A stretch of 49,927 bases of DNA from Isotricha intestinalis (lineage: Eukaryota > Ciliophora > Litostomatea > Vestibuliferida > Isotrichidae): assembly GCA_023807065.1 (NCBI GenBank), contig JAJJLU010000016.1:1-49927 (forward strand), in the 5' to 3' direction. Positions within the stretch are counted from its first letter, which is position 1, and each line of letters begins with the position of its first letter. The position numbers and the translations under genes are program-made. The notes beneath the pieces were generated by a model, which worked only from the letters and a program-made list of their open reading frames with translations, had not been told where the DNA came from and made no database searches. Of this stretch, positions 36,401 through 44,427 are shown in pieces.

Positions 36401-37252
36401 TAATAATATGTTTAATGCTTCTTTGTCTGCTCGAGAACATGAAATATGGGCTAATGTTTTATACTCTTTTCCTTTCCTACTTTCAACATTTAAATGCTTT
36501 ATTGATAAACATTCTTCAAGGAGAGGATAGTTTTTATTTAATAATGCTTCTATTATTTCTGATGATGATGTAAGTTTATATGTATTATATAAATATTCTT
36601 TTTCTCTTGATTGATAGAATTTTTCAAATTTTTCTTCGTTTATGTCATAATAATTTTTTTGGAAAATACACCATCTTTTTATATATTTATATTTTTCATC
36701 TGATGAATTTATGATTGTTTTATATAAAGGAGATGAAAATATTATTGAATATAATATTAAATCAAAATATGATATTGTATTTAAAATAAAAGAATTATAT
36801 TTAAAGAAAATATTTAAATTATTTTCTAATTCAGTTTGAAATTTAGTTAAATTTAATTCTTTAATAAATAAAAGATGAGTTAAATAAATTTCCCATTTTG
36901 GAATTAATTCTTCTGAAGTTATTTCTTTATTATCTTTATCTTTATTTATATTTCTTCCAACTTGTAAAAAATGTAAATAATGAAAATAACAATAATTAGT
37001 AAAAAATGAAAAATAATAAGTGGTATTATTAGGATATAAATGATAAAGAGCGCAATCAGGATTAATTTGAATATTTAAATTAAATAAAATATCTGACTTA
37101 TAATCTGATAAATTATATTCTTCTAAAGAATTTTTAATTTTTTCCATCAAAATTGGTTTTATTGTATTGGATAATTTTGGAAAATTTGGGGGATTAACTT
37201 TAAATTCTAAAGTTTTATATATTTTATTTAAAATTGAACATTCCCATAACAT
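33446..37252 (-). CDS. Ankyrin-repeat protein fused to a DEDDy 3'-5' exonuclease domain
   Basis: 1268 residues, the largest unspliced gene here. About residues 1-240 form a helical N-terminal region. Around 250-500 are about seven or eight ankyrin repeats (for example NMTPLYDAIYSCDISFVDYL, NRYPIHNACWGAYGGRQGKK with a loop insertion, and NTPFMIATSTSGIQSMKILY). A long region without clear domains follows. From about 1020 to 1220 lies an RNase D/Rrp6-like exonuclease: GIDTEFDG near 1035 (metal-binding D and E), VKIFHGCDNDLFWLL near 1090 (D), SYQRSNWRIRPLT, and YSLNDAKSVIYLYY near 1172 (Y and D). All DEDDy residues are present, so RNA 3'-end trimming or degradation is expected. Rrp6 homologues normally carry an HRDC domain next to this module, and none is seen. 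Ankyrin repeats would provide protein contacts. Confidence 0.85.
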   Translation of the reverse strand: MLWECSILNKIYKTLEFKVNPPNFPKLSNTIKPILMEKIKNSLEEYNLSDYKSDILFNLNIQINPDCALYHLYPNNTTYYFSFFTNYCYFHYLHFLQVGRNINKDKDNKEITSEELIPKWEIYLTHLLFIKELNLTKFQTELENNLNIFFKYNSFILNTISYFDLILYSIIFSSPLYKTIINSSDEKYKYIKRWCIFQKNYYDINEEKFEKFYQSREKEYLYNTYKLTSSSEIIEALLNKNYPLLEECLSIKHLNVESRKGKEYKTLAHISCSRADKEALNILLKYNCNMESLDFENMTPLYDAIYSCDISFVDYLLNTLKVNINHREIQNRSPFYWASCTCNLAMMKYLLKIGNIDINQTSLMGRGPLSKACWNGRDDIVKLLCEQKNIKVNLPDNNNRYPIHNACWGAYGGRQGKKMSGGEASDSPKSVEILIEHGADFEVKDNEDNTPFMIATSTSGIQSMKILYKYGAKINLVNIRGESGLIQAVQYGNWESILCLVDIDKSSKNYNNNNNNLCKKEVVDFDLKDNFGFKAIDHAVIYRRVLCLKILFEYCDYLYNNEIEILKLINESIKSGSALCFEYLFRKFLVVDKVNDYNENVRKIIEKCLLIGELRCFNIVYEREKKLKDIILEDNHMKIFFFLFQRYNELSDVEDIKNDESIIEKDSIYEHILSLKMNEVEEENYYIIDDNWSEKDLLKEKGKFKFYFKELLEYIIQNNCQKDTINSNLMKTLIIFDDIIDFNSLIKSHENENNQFLKYEKLILDKKILSYFEIQKHGIKEINDENSIWKDLIFNFNSNYLLSLSIKNPNKEIFDKIIIYKEIKKEIFEHLPETNKNILHVLFEEDRKERFDKIIQIILEENKDNSIIENKFLPMINEIDINSLTPLDSLLKGEDLRNIEYYTDTLTQIKEKYCKENSLINTKIKTYILLNFDIIKSEISIDKSYNEFLKSQIKKCKSKRITKNKKIDYEEIYSISKYYIDKESISNISYIINKYLSEEIEKEFLISNKNYIHSFIDNEENLIKICNEIKEEKVLGIDTEFDGDNCEIDGIICVIQISSMTKTYAIDSLKLRNEIIKYIKPIFENENIVKIFHGCDNDLFWLLTNFEITTKNIFDTARAFNEFQTIILRKTFKIENLSSLYHLVKFFLNVKLDKSYQRSNWRIRPLTINMYQYSLNDAKSVIYLYYIFQGLYLYLNKIQIVENDVEQKQIEDYYKGIYKKFFLNLNESENNLNEIEVIYSLIKISLKCNEMIEQKLKEKYTKLDIKLK

Positions 37253-37744
37253 ATTTTTGAATAATTAAATAATTCTTTATTATTATTTACTCATTAATTC
37301 TTTCAAAAAAAATATTTAAAAAGTCTAATATAAATAATTTGTCGGTGTTATTATTTTTTTCATTTTGTTATAATTTGTTTTTTTTATTTTTTATATAAAT
37401 TAAATAAAAATAAATTTAATTATTTATATTAAATCAGAAAGAAATTTTTGAGATTATCATCTTTTTTGTTTTTTTCATTTTCTTCTTTTTTTATTTCTTG
37501 ATTTCCATTTTTCACTTTTTTTTCTAATTCATTAATCAGTTCTTCTTTTATTATTTCTGAATCTAAATTATTATTATTCATAATTTATCATTAATAAATT
37601 GTTCAAATAAAATTTTATTATTTCCTTCAATATTATTATCATTATAAGTTATTTGGTCCATTAGAGAAGTAAAATTTCTTACTTTTAAAATAATTATAAA
37701 ATATATTAAATTATTTAAATAAAAAGTTTGTTTTAAAATTAAAA
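37253..37744. other. 492-base gap with a possible small gene
   Basis: The gap lies between two minus-strand genes. It contains the split minus-strand frame at 37661-37429 described separately. The rest is A/T-rich promoter and 3' sequence. Confidence 0.45.
37429..37661 (-). pseudogene. Possible small gene split by one frameshift
   Basis: Two minus-strand frames abut. ATG 37661 reads MDQITYNDNNIEGNNKILF and ends at TGA 37580-37578. One base out of frame, ATG 37581 reads MNNNNLDSEIIKEELINELE and goes on for 50 residues to TAA 37431-37429. Both look coding (acidic/basic helix). One extra base near the TTATGAAT junction would join them into a protein of about 78 residues. It may be a recently broken gene, a sequencing error, or two unrelated chance frames. 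No family is recognised. Confidence 0.35.
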
Positions 37745-39340
37745 TTAATCACCACTCATAGAATTTGCTATATTATTTAAACTATATCTATCTAAATAAA
37801 TACTATTAGGTTCTTTTAGACTTTGGTCAACAGGATAAATTGATTCATTTTCATCATCTCTATCTCCTTTCTTAATTTCAACACTTTTAAATAATTCATC
37901 TTTTCTTGTTTGATTAAAAACTTTTAAATCGGATAATTCTGGATTAATTTCTATTATATTTTTCTTCACAGTTTTTGGAGGAGAAGGAGAAGCACTTCTT
38001 CCTTTTGAGACACTTCTCATTTGTCTTTGTGAAGATAATGGTTTTTGTTGAGTTTTTCTATTTGTGTTCTTTTTAGATTTTGTTCTTTCTGATTCTTCTT
38101 TTGCTTTTAATTCTTTTTCTTTTTCAATTTTTTTATCTACGAAAGTTTTATTTAACTGAATTATTTTTTCTGTACATTCTCTATATTTGACTCCTATTTT
38201 TGTATCTATTAATTCTCCAAATGATATTATTGAGTGATTTTCTACTAAACCTTCTACTATATATTTATAATTACTATCTATTATTCTGTAATTTTTGCCT
38301 AAATTTATACTTTGTAATACTGAATTTACTTTTAATACTTTTCCCAATGCTATACAAAAATTTGTGGATAAACGATTTGAACCTAAATCTAAATTTGTTA
38401 AACATTTATGATTTATTATGCTGTTTATTATTGTTACTCCTGATAAATCGTCTAATCCTGTATTGTATAAATTTAAGGAAATTAAAGTTTTATTTTTTTG
38501 TAATCCTTTTGATAGTAATTGAACACCTTGATAAAAATCTAGATAGCAGAATTTTAAACTGACATATTGTAAATTATATTTACTATGTGTAAAATATCTA
38601 GCTAAAATATCCCAAACTTTTTTTCTATATCTTGAATCATCTAAATTTAAAGAATTGATTGTAGGATGAGAAGAAACTAATCTTAAAGCACTTTCTCTAG
38701 AATGATCGTTTAAACCAAAATGTTGAATTTTATCACATCCTCTCATAGATTGACATAATAAAATACAAGCTGCAGGATCAGCATTAAAAGGATTATAAGA
38801 AATATCAAAAAATTCTAAATTTTTTGCATTTTTTATTGTATTTGTTAAAGGTTTCATTATCACTTTTGTGAATTTATTATGACTTAAATTAATTCTTTTT
38901 ACTCCTGGTGTTAATATAAATTCTAATGTTACATGAATAAATGTATCATCTAAATCATTGTGGGATAAATTTATTTCTTCTACACATTTTATTATTTTTA
39001 ATCCTTCTATTACTTTCTTTAATAAATCTATTGTCATTTGCTTTCCTGCAAAATAACTAAAATCTAATTTACGTAAATTTTGTCTTAATCTATCTAATTT
39101 TTTCTTTGGTTCTTTTACTCCATTTTGAGGTAAATTTAATGAAGTAACTTTGTCTTTAAAAGTAGCAAATTTTTGATTTGGGTATTTTTCTTTTTCTTCT
39201 TCTTGTTCTTCATATTTTGACATTATATTCGGTATTGCTATATCTTCTCCTGTTTTATCCTTATATGCTGTTTTTAAATATGATATTATTTGCTCGTCTT
39301 TTTCTAATTGTTCTAATATATTTTCAATTCTTTCTGTCAT
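37745..39340 (-). CDS. Leucine-rich-repeat protein (RI-like)
   Basis: 531 residues. About residues 90-400 contain leucine-rich repeats of the long, ribonuclease-inhibitor type with alternating helix and strand: VEEINLSHNDLDDTFIHVTL, VKRINLSHNKFTKVIMKPL, LEFFDISYNPFN, LISLNLYNTGLDDLSGVTII, LTNLDLGSNRLSTNFCIAL and LQSINLGKNYRI. The Leu-x-Leu-x-x-N core is preserved in most. The N-terminus is a short helical cap. After the repeats comes a charged Lys/Glu coiled segment and a basic Ser/Pro-rich tail (RSVSKGRSASPSPPKTVKK) with likely phosphorylation sites. Such proteins are protein-binding scaffolds, and several in ciliates belong to axonemes. No catalytic domain is present. Confidence 0.8.
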   Translation of the reverse strand: MTERIENILEQLEKDEQIISYLKTAYKDKTGEDIAIPNIMSKYEEQEEEKEKYPNQKFATFKDKVTSLNLPQNGVKEPKKKLDRLRQNLRKLDFSYFAGKQMTIDLLKKVIEGLKIIKCVEEINLSHNDLDDTFIHVTLEFILTPGVKRINLSHNKFTKVIMKPLTNTIKNAKNLEFFDISYNPFNADPAACILLCQSMRGCDKIQHFGLNDHSRESALRLVSSHPTINSLNLDDSRYRKKVWDILARYFTHSKYNLQYVSLKFCYLDFYQGVQLLSKGLQKNKTLISLNLYNTGLDDLSGVTIINSIINHKCLTNLDLGSNRLSTNFCIALGKVLKVNSVLQSINLGKNYRIIDSNYKYIVEGLVENHSIISFGELIDTKIGVKYRECTEKIIQLNKTFVDKKIEKEKELKAKEESERTKSKKNTNRKTQQKPLSSQRQMRSVSKGRSASPSPPKTVKKNIIEINPELSDLKVFNQTRKDELFKSVEIKKGDRDDENESIYPVDQSLKEPNSIYLDRYSLNNIANSMSGD

Positions 39341-39628
39341 AATTTATTTTAATATTTAATTTTAGATAACTTAATATATTTAAATAATAATTAAATAAAA
39401 AATTTAATTAAAAAAAAGCAATTCAAAACACTTTTTTAAATTTTTATTTTATATTCTCATTTTTATTTTTACACAAGACAGAAAATAATTTAATATCATA
39501 AGAAATATACTCTACTATTTAAATTTGATTCATATAATTTATCTAAGATAATTTATTTATTAATATTTTCATTTAAAAATTTAAATTTTTAAACTAACTA
39601 ATTTATAAATATATTAATTAAAACAAAT

Positions 39629-42600
39629 TTAAATGTAAAAGCCAAGATTTTCTATTTCTTCATTCCCATCAAAAAATAGTACAAATTGTTCATATATATC
39701 TTCTCCTACCATATTCCTTATAAAATCACTTATTAATACTTCTTTTTGGAAATAATGTGATAATTTTAATTTATTCATAATGTAATGGACTTTTTTTAAA
39801 CAAAATAAATATTGAAAATCTTTATCTTTTGATATTTCATCATCAATAAAAAATTCCCAAAAATCTCTTTTTCCCATGAATCACAATAAATTTCTTTTTT
39901 TAATATTTCTTCATAAATGAAAAATTCTTTTTTTTCTTTTCTATTGTGATTTATATATTTATAATATAAAAAAGAAACAATTGTATATCCTTTTTCAATA
40001 AAATAATCTTTTTCACTTGAAGGAAATTGAAAAATATATTTTATTATTTTAAATAAATAGTTAAATTCTATTTCTCCTATTAATTTATTTAAATTTTCAG
40101 GATGTATTCTTATTTTAAACAATACAAAATTTAAAAAATATTTTTTTAATTTTGTAATTAAAAAATATTTGTTTATTTTTTTATCAAAATCTTCAATTTG
40201 TTGATTTTTTTTAATAAAAATATCAAGAAATAAATTTTGCATAATTTTCTTATCTTCATAACTTAAATCAACAACTTCATTTTCTTTCAATTCACTAATA
40301 TTATTTTCCAAAAAATCATATTGAGGAATTATATATTTACTTTTATTATTTTTAATATCATTTAAATTCATTTTTTTATTATCAAAAGGAAGAATAAAAC
40401 AATGTTGTTCATTTAAAGAAATATCATGTAATTTATTTTTTACTAAAAATCCATTAATATAATCTTCAATATATTTTTTTTCAAGATTTGATAATAATAA
40501 TTTATTTTTAAAGAAATAAGGAAATAATAAATAGTGTTTAGGTGGTCTTTTTACTGATTTATTTTCATTATATAATTTTTTAAAAGGATTAACTCCTGAT
40601 AATAAAGAAAGAGATTCCTTTTTCATAATATTAAAATTAAGAGAATCCCTTGATACATTATTATTACTTAAAAAACTAGTATTATGAATATTTTCGTTTA
40701 TTAAACTATCATTGTTATTAGAATTAGTATTATTATTAGTATTATTTTCTTTTAATGAACTTAATCTTCTAATATTATCTTTTTTTTCTTTTGCTTTTGA
40801 AAGTGATCTTCTTGATATTACTTTATTTAATGAACTTGTTTTTGATAAATTTTTTTGAATCACTGGAACTAATTCAATTTCATAAGATTCTATTTCTTTA
40901 TTAAATCCTTCATTTAAATAATAATTTTTTTTTTCTTCTTCAAAAAATTGATTAAAATTTTGAGTTGAAATTATTCTTTCAACAATTTTTGAAGTTTTAC
41001 TTTCTTTATTATCTATTTTAAAATTTGAAACCAAACCTATTTTATCAAAATAAGAACGATCATTATTTTCATTATAATAAACATATTTTTTATATTCTCC
41101 AATAAAAAGTATCATAACTTTCAAAAAGATTAACTGAATTTTTTCATTAATGATATTATAATTTAATTCACTATTATTTAAAATTTTTTTAATAACTTTT
41201 AATTCATTAATCATAAAATCATTAATTCTAGAAGGCATATCAATATTAGTTTTAATTTTAGTTTTATTTTTGGCTTTAATATTATCAATATATATTAGAG
41301 ATATTTCATCATTATCCATAGAATAAAAATTTTTTTCTATTGATAAATTTAAAATAGGTTCATTTATACCAACAATAAAAGGAGAAGGACTTTGCAAAGC
41401 TCCTATTGTATCTATATTTAAATTAAAAATACATGTTTCTTCCCATTTTAAAGGATATATTAAAGATATAAAAATAAATATTATTTCATTTAATAAATTC
41501 AAATCATTTGATATAAAAATTATTTTTTGTTCTAATAATATTATTTTAAATATTTCTATTATTCTTTCTGGTGAAAAATATTTAAATAAAATTGATAAAT
41601 TTATATTTGTTAATATTTCATTATTTTGATTATATGGAGATAATAATTTTATTGGTTTTGATGAATGAGGAAGATAAAATTCTAAAAAAGAATTTGGAGG
41701 AGGAACTAAAATTTCATTTAAAATATTTTCAATTAAATTCTTAGTTTTTTCTTTTGAAATTGAGAGAATATTTTTTAAACAATCAGCCATTTGACTAAAA
41801 TAAGGAAATTTAGAAATTAAAGAAACACTTTCAGGAATACAAATTTTTTCATATAAAATAATTTCATTTAAAGAATTGAAATTTTTACTTATTGTACTAC
41901 CAGCTAATTTAGAATTAATTTCATTATTATTTTTCATATATTCATTAATAGGATTGATGGAAAATTTTCTTTGAAAATCTTCTTTAGAAATAATTCTATA
42001 ATAATGTAAAGTAACCATATAAAATCTTCCAATATTATTTGTTATAAGAGTAATAAAAGGAGGATAATTAAAGGGAGTATCTTCAAATTTATTATTTATT
42101 TTTTTACATTTATAACATAATTTAATTCCAAATGGAAAAGATAAAAAAGCAAATGGATCATTTATAATAAACTCATTATCTTTATTTATATAATAAGATA
42201 GAATTGATGGTTTTAAAGAAGAAAGAATTGAACATTCTTCATGATGACATGGTGCTTCTAATAAACAAGAATTTTCTATATATTCTAATTTATTATTATC
42301 TAATCCTGAAGTAAATATTCCAATTACAAAATTATCTGTTAAGCTATTATTATTATATGGAATTTTACTTTCTATTATTTCATAATTTTGATTTTCTATT
42401 TTTAAATTTGGATTTGATGAAGCCAAATTATTTTTATCTATTATTGGAACTTTTCTATTTTCGTTTATCTTTAATGGTATAACATTTAAATTTAAATTAT
42501 CTCTATTTAAAGGCTTAGGTGTCAGCATTTTTTGACTAGTTCGAAAAAATGATAAAAAAGAATTAAGTTTTGATTTATTTTTTGGTTCATTGGTATTTAA

Positions 42601-43101
42601 TGGAGATGATGTGATATTTTTTGTCATATTTTTATTATTATTGTTATCTAAATTATTTTGTGAAAGTTTTAAGTGATATTTAACATTTAAAAAACTTTTA
42701 TATGATGTTGTATATATTTCATCTTTAATTTCATTTTGTTTTAAATCAGAAACTTTTATTGTTGTTATTGTATAATTCTCAGTTTTTTCTCCTGAAATCA
42801 CAAAATATATCATTATTATATCTTTTTTAATCTCTATATTTTGACTAAATTATTATTAATAATTTTATTTACAATGTTATAATTTCATTTTCAAAATTTA
42901 ATAAAGAATCTTTTAAAAGAATATTTTTAGTTGATAAATTTTCTGATTTTCCACTTCCATTTTTTACAAATAAGATTTTTATGTAATTTTTTTTCTTATA
43001 TTCTAAAAATTCTTTACTCTTTCCAAATCTTGCATTTATCACTAAATATTATTTTATTAATAAAAATTACCTTTAAATTCTAATTCATTACTTTGTTTCA
43101 T
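39629..43101 (-). CDS. DENN-domain protein, three exons, one apparent frameshift
   Basis: Reconstructed minus-strand gene: exon 1 43101-43071, exon 2 43041-42873, exon 3 42844-39629. Two introns (29 and 28 nt) add 77 residues before the internal Met at 42813. Near 39868-39872 the frame must shift by one base (an A5 run on the coding strand). With one A added the frame runs to TAA at 39629 and gives about 1138 residues. DENN proteins are GEFs for Rab GTPases. The uDENN segment starts near IYFVISGEKTE. The cDENN core is visible as LSILFKYFSPERIIEIFKII, LLEQKIIFISNDLNLL and FIFISLIYPLKWEE, with GALQSPSPFIVGI typical of the family. A long Asn/Ser-rich insert follows. The C-terminal dDENN region contains the frameshift. 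Confidence 0.8.
42845..42872 (-). other. Intron, 28 nt, phase 2 (DENN gene)
   Basis: It starts GTAAATAA and ends AATTTAG. It contains stop codons, and its removal joins exon 2 to the frame that contains the DENN domain. Confidence 0.8.
43042..43070 (-). other. Intron, 29 nt, phase 1 (DENN gene)
   Basis: It starts GTAATTTT and ends ATATTTAG. Exon 1 (31 nt) supplies ATG and ten codons. Its removal gives continuous frame into exon 2. Slightly less certain than the others because exon 1 is so short. Confidence 0.7.
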
Positions 43102-43195
43102 ATTTTTTATTAAGGTAATTTCAAAAATAAAAAATTATTTTGATTAATTATATAATTTTCTTGTTTTCAATAAACAATAAAAATAATCAATATAA
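43102..43195. promoter_or_regulatory. 94-bp divergent promoter (DENN / Not4-like)
   Basis: Once the DENN gene is extended by two small exons, only 94 bases separate its start codon from that of the Not4-like gene. No specific element is visible. Confidence 0.35.
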
Positions 43196-44071
43196 ATGTT
43201 AAAAAACCTTAATACCGAACCAAAATATCAATTTACAAAAGAACAAGCAAAAAAATTATCAAAACTGAGAATAATCCAAAAAAATTTAGTTCATTTTCAA
43301 GGTTTTCCTGAATCTTTGAATAACCAAGATATATTAGAGAAATATTTTAATCAATTTGGAAAAATAATGAAATTTGTTTTAGGACAAAAGAAAGAAGAAG
43401 AAATTCAAAAAAAAAGAACAAATTCAGCATATATTACATATTCAAGAAATGAAGAAGCTGCAATTGCAATTTTGACTATGGATTCTTTAATAATTGAAGG
43501 ACATTTAGTAAGAGCTTTTTTTGGAACTACAAAATATTGCGTTCATTTTTTAAATAATTTAGAATGCTTTAATAAAGAAAAATGTATGTTCATTCATTAT
43601 ATTGCTGATAATAATGATATTTTAGGGATTAATTCTAAATTTGATTATAATGATCATATAAATCTTGCTAAAAAAATTTTAGCAAATTCTAATTTTAATT
43701 ATAAAAATTTAGTTTTAAATGTCCCAATTAAAGAAAATTGTTGTAAAGAAGATACTTCTCAAATTAGGAAAAATTCTTCTTCAAGTAATTCATCAAATCA
43801 TTCAACAAACAATAATAAAAATAATAATATTTTATTTAAATTTAAGGATAAATCAAGATTTTTTTGTAATAATATTAATAATAATGATAATATTGAAATT
43901 TCTGATTCTGTAAAAAATCTAATTGATAATTTATGTATTCGGATTGGGTTTTTTAAAAAATTTGATAAATATTATAATAATAAAAAATATGAAATCGAAT
44001 TTTGTAAAAATAAATTCGAAACAAGTAAAGATCCTTTGATAAAATATGTGTTGAATAACACAAGTGTTTGA
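43196..44071 (+). CDS. Not4/CNOT4-like RRM-CCCH protein without RING
   Basis: 291 residues. Not4 is the ubiquitin ligase of the CCR4-NOT mRNA-decay complex and normally carries RING, RRM and CCCH finger. This protein has the linker LSKLRIIQKNLVHFQGFPES, an RRM at about residues 27-110 (YFNQFGKIMKFVLG and RTNSAYITYSRNEEAAIAIL), and the hallmark GTTKYC followed by a CCCH finger with Cys115, Cys124, Cys130 and His134 (CVHFLNNLECFNKEKCMFIH). These correspond closely to CNOT4. The RING that should precede them is absent: only about 20 residues lie upstream and the next gene begins 94 bases away. The C-terminal half is Asn/Ser-rich. It is the only gene here ending in TGA. It may bind RNA or a partner without ligase activity. 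Confidence 0.8.
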   Translation: MLKNLNTEPKYQFTKEQAKKLSKLRIIQKNLVHFQGFPESLNNQDILEKYFNQFGKIMKFVLGQKKEEEIQKKRTNSAYITYSRNEEAAIAILTMDSLIIEGHLVRAFFGTTKYCVHFLNNLECFNKEKCMFIHYIADNNDILGINSKFDYNDHINLAKKILANSNFNYKNLVLNVPIKENCCKEDTSQIRKNSSSSNSSNHSTNNNKNNNILFKFKDKSRFFCNNINNNDNIEISDSVKNLIDNLCIRIGFFKKFDKYYNNKKYEIEFCKNKFETSKDPLIKYVLNNTSV

Positions 44072-44427
44072 ATGTAAAACTATAAATTGAGAATGAAACA
44101 AATTTTTTTAATTTTATTATTGATTTTTTTCAAAATAAATTATATAGGTTTATTTTGATACAAAGTTGACAAAATATTTTTTTATGAAAATAATATAAAA
44201 TTTTTTATGAGATTATGTGACTTTTTGTATTAGTAATATTATATAGAATTATTTCTAGTAATTTTTTAATAAATAATTATTATTATTTAAAAAACATTCT
44301 TTTGAAAAATGAGTAAATTTTTCAACTGAACATTAATTACTATAAATTATATAGATTATGTAAAACTATATATATTTTTAACATAATATAAAATATTATA
44401 AAATTAAAATAAAAATTAAAACTGAAA
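44072..44427. other. 356-base gap, nothing recognised
   Basis: A/T-rich DNA between two tandem plus-strand genes. It should contain the promoter of the coiled-coil gene. No coding frame, repeat or RNA gene was convincing. Confidence 0.5.

Noticed and set aside
35968..36573. A 201-codon plus-strand frame opposite the ankyrin region
   Set aside because: It has Leu/Tyr/Phe-rich shadow composition over a conserved minus-strand ankyrin domain.
39629..39877. A separate 82-residue gene beginning MGKRDFWEFF
   Set aside because: It overlaps the DENN gene end on the same strand and reads as its continuation after a one-base shift, so a separate gene is less likely.
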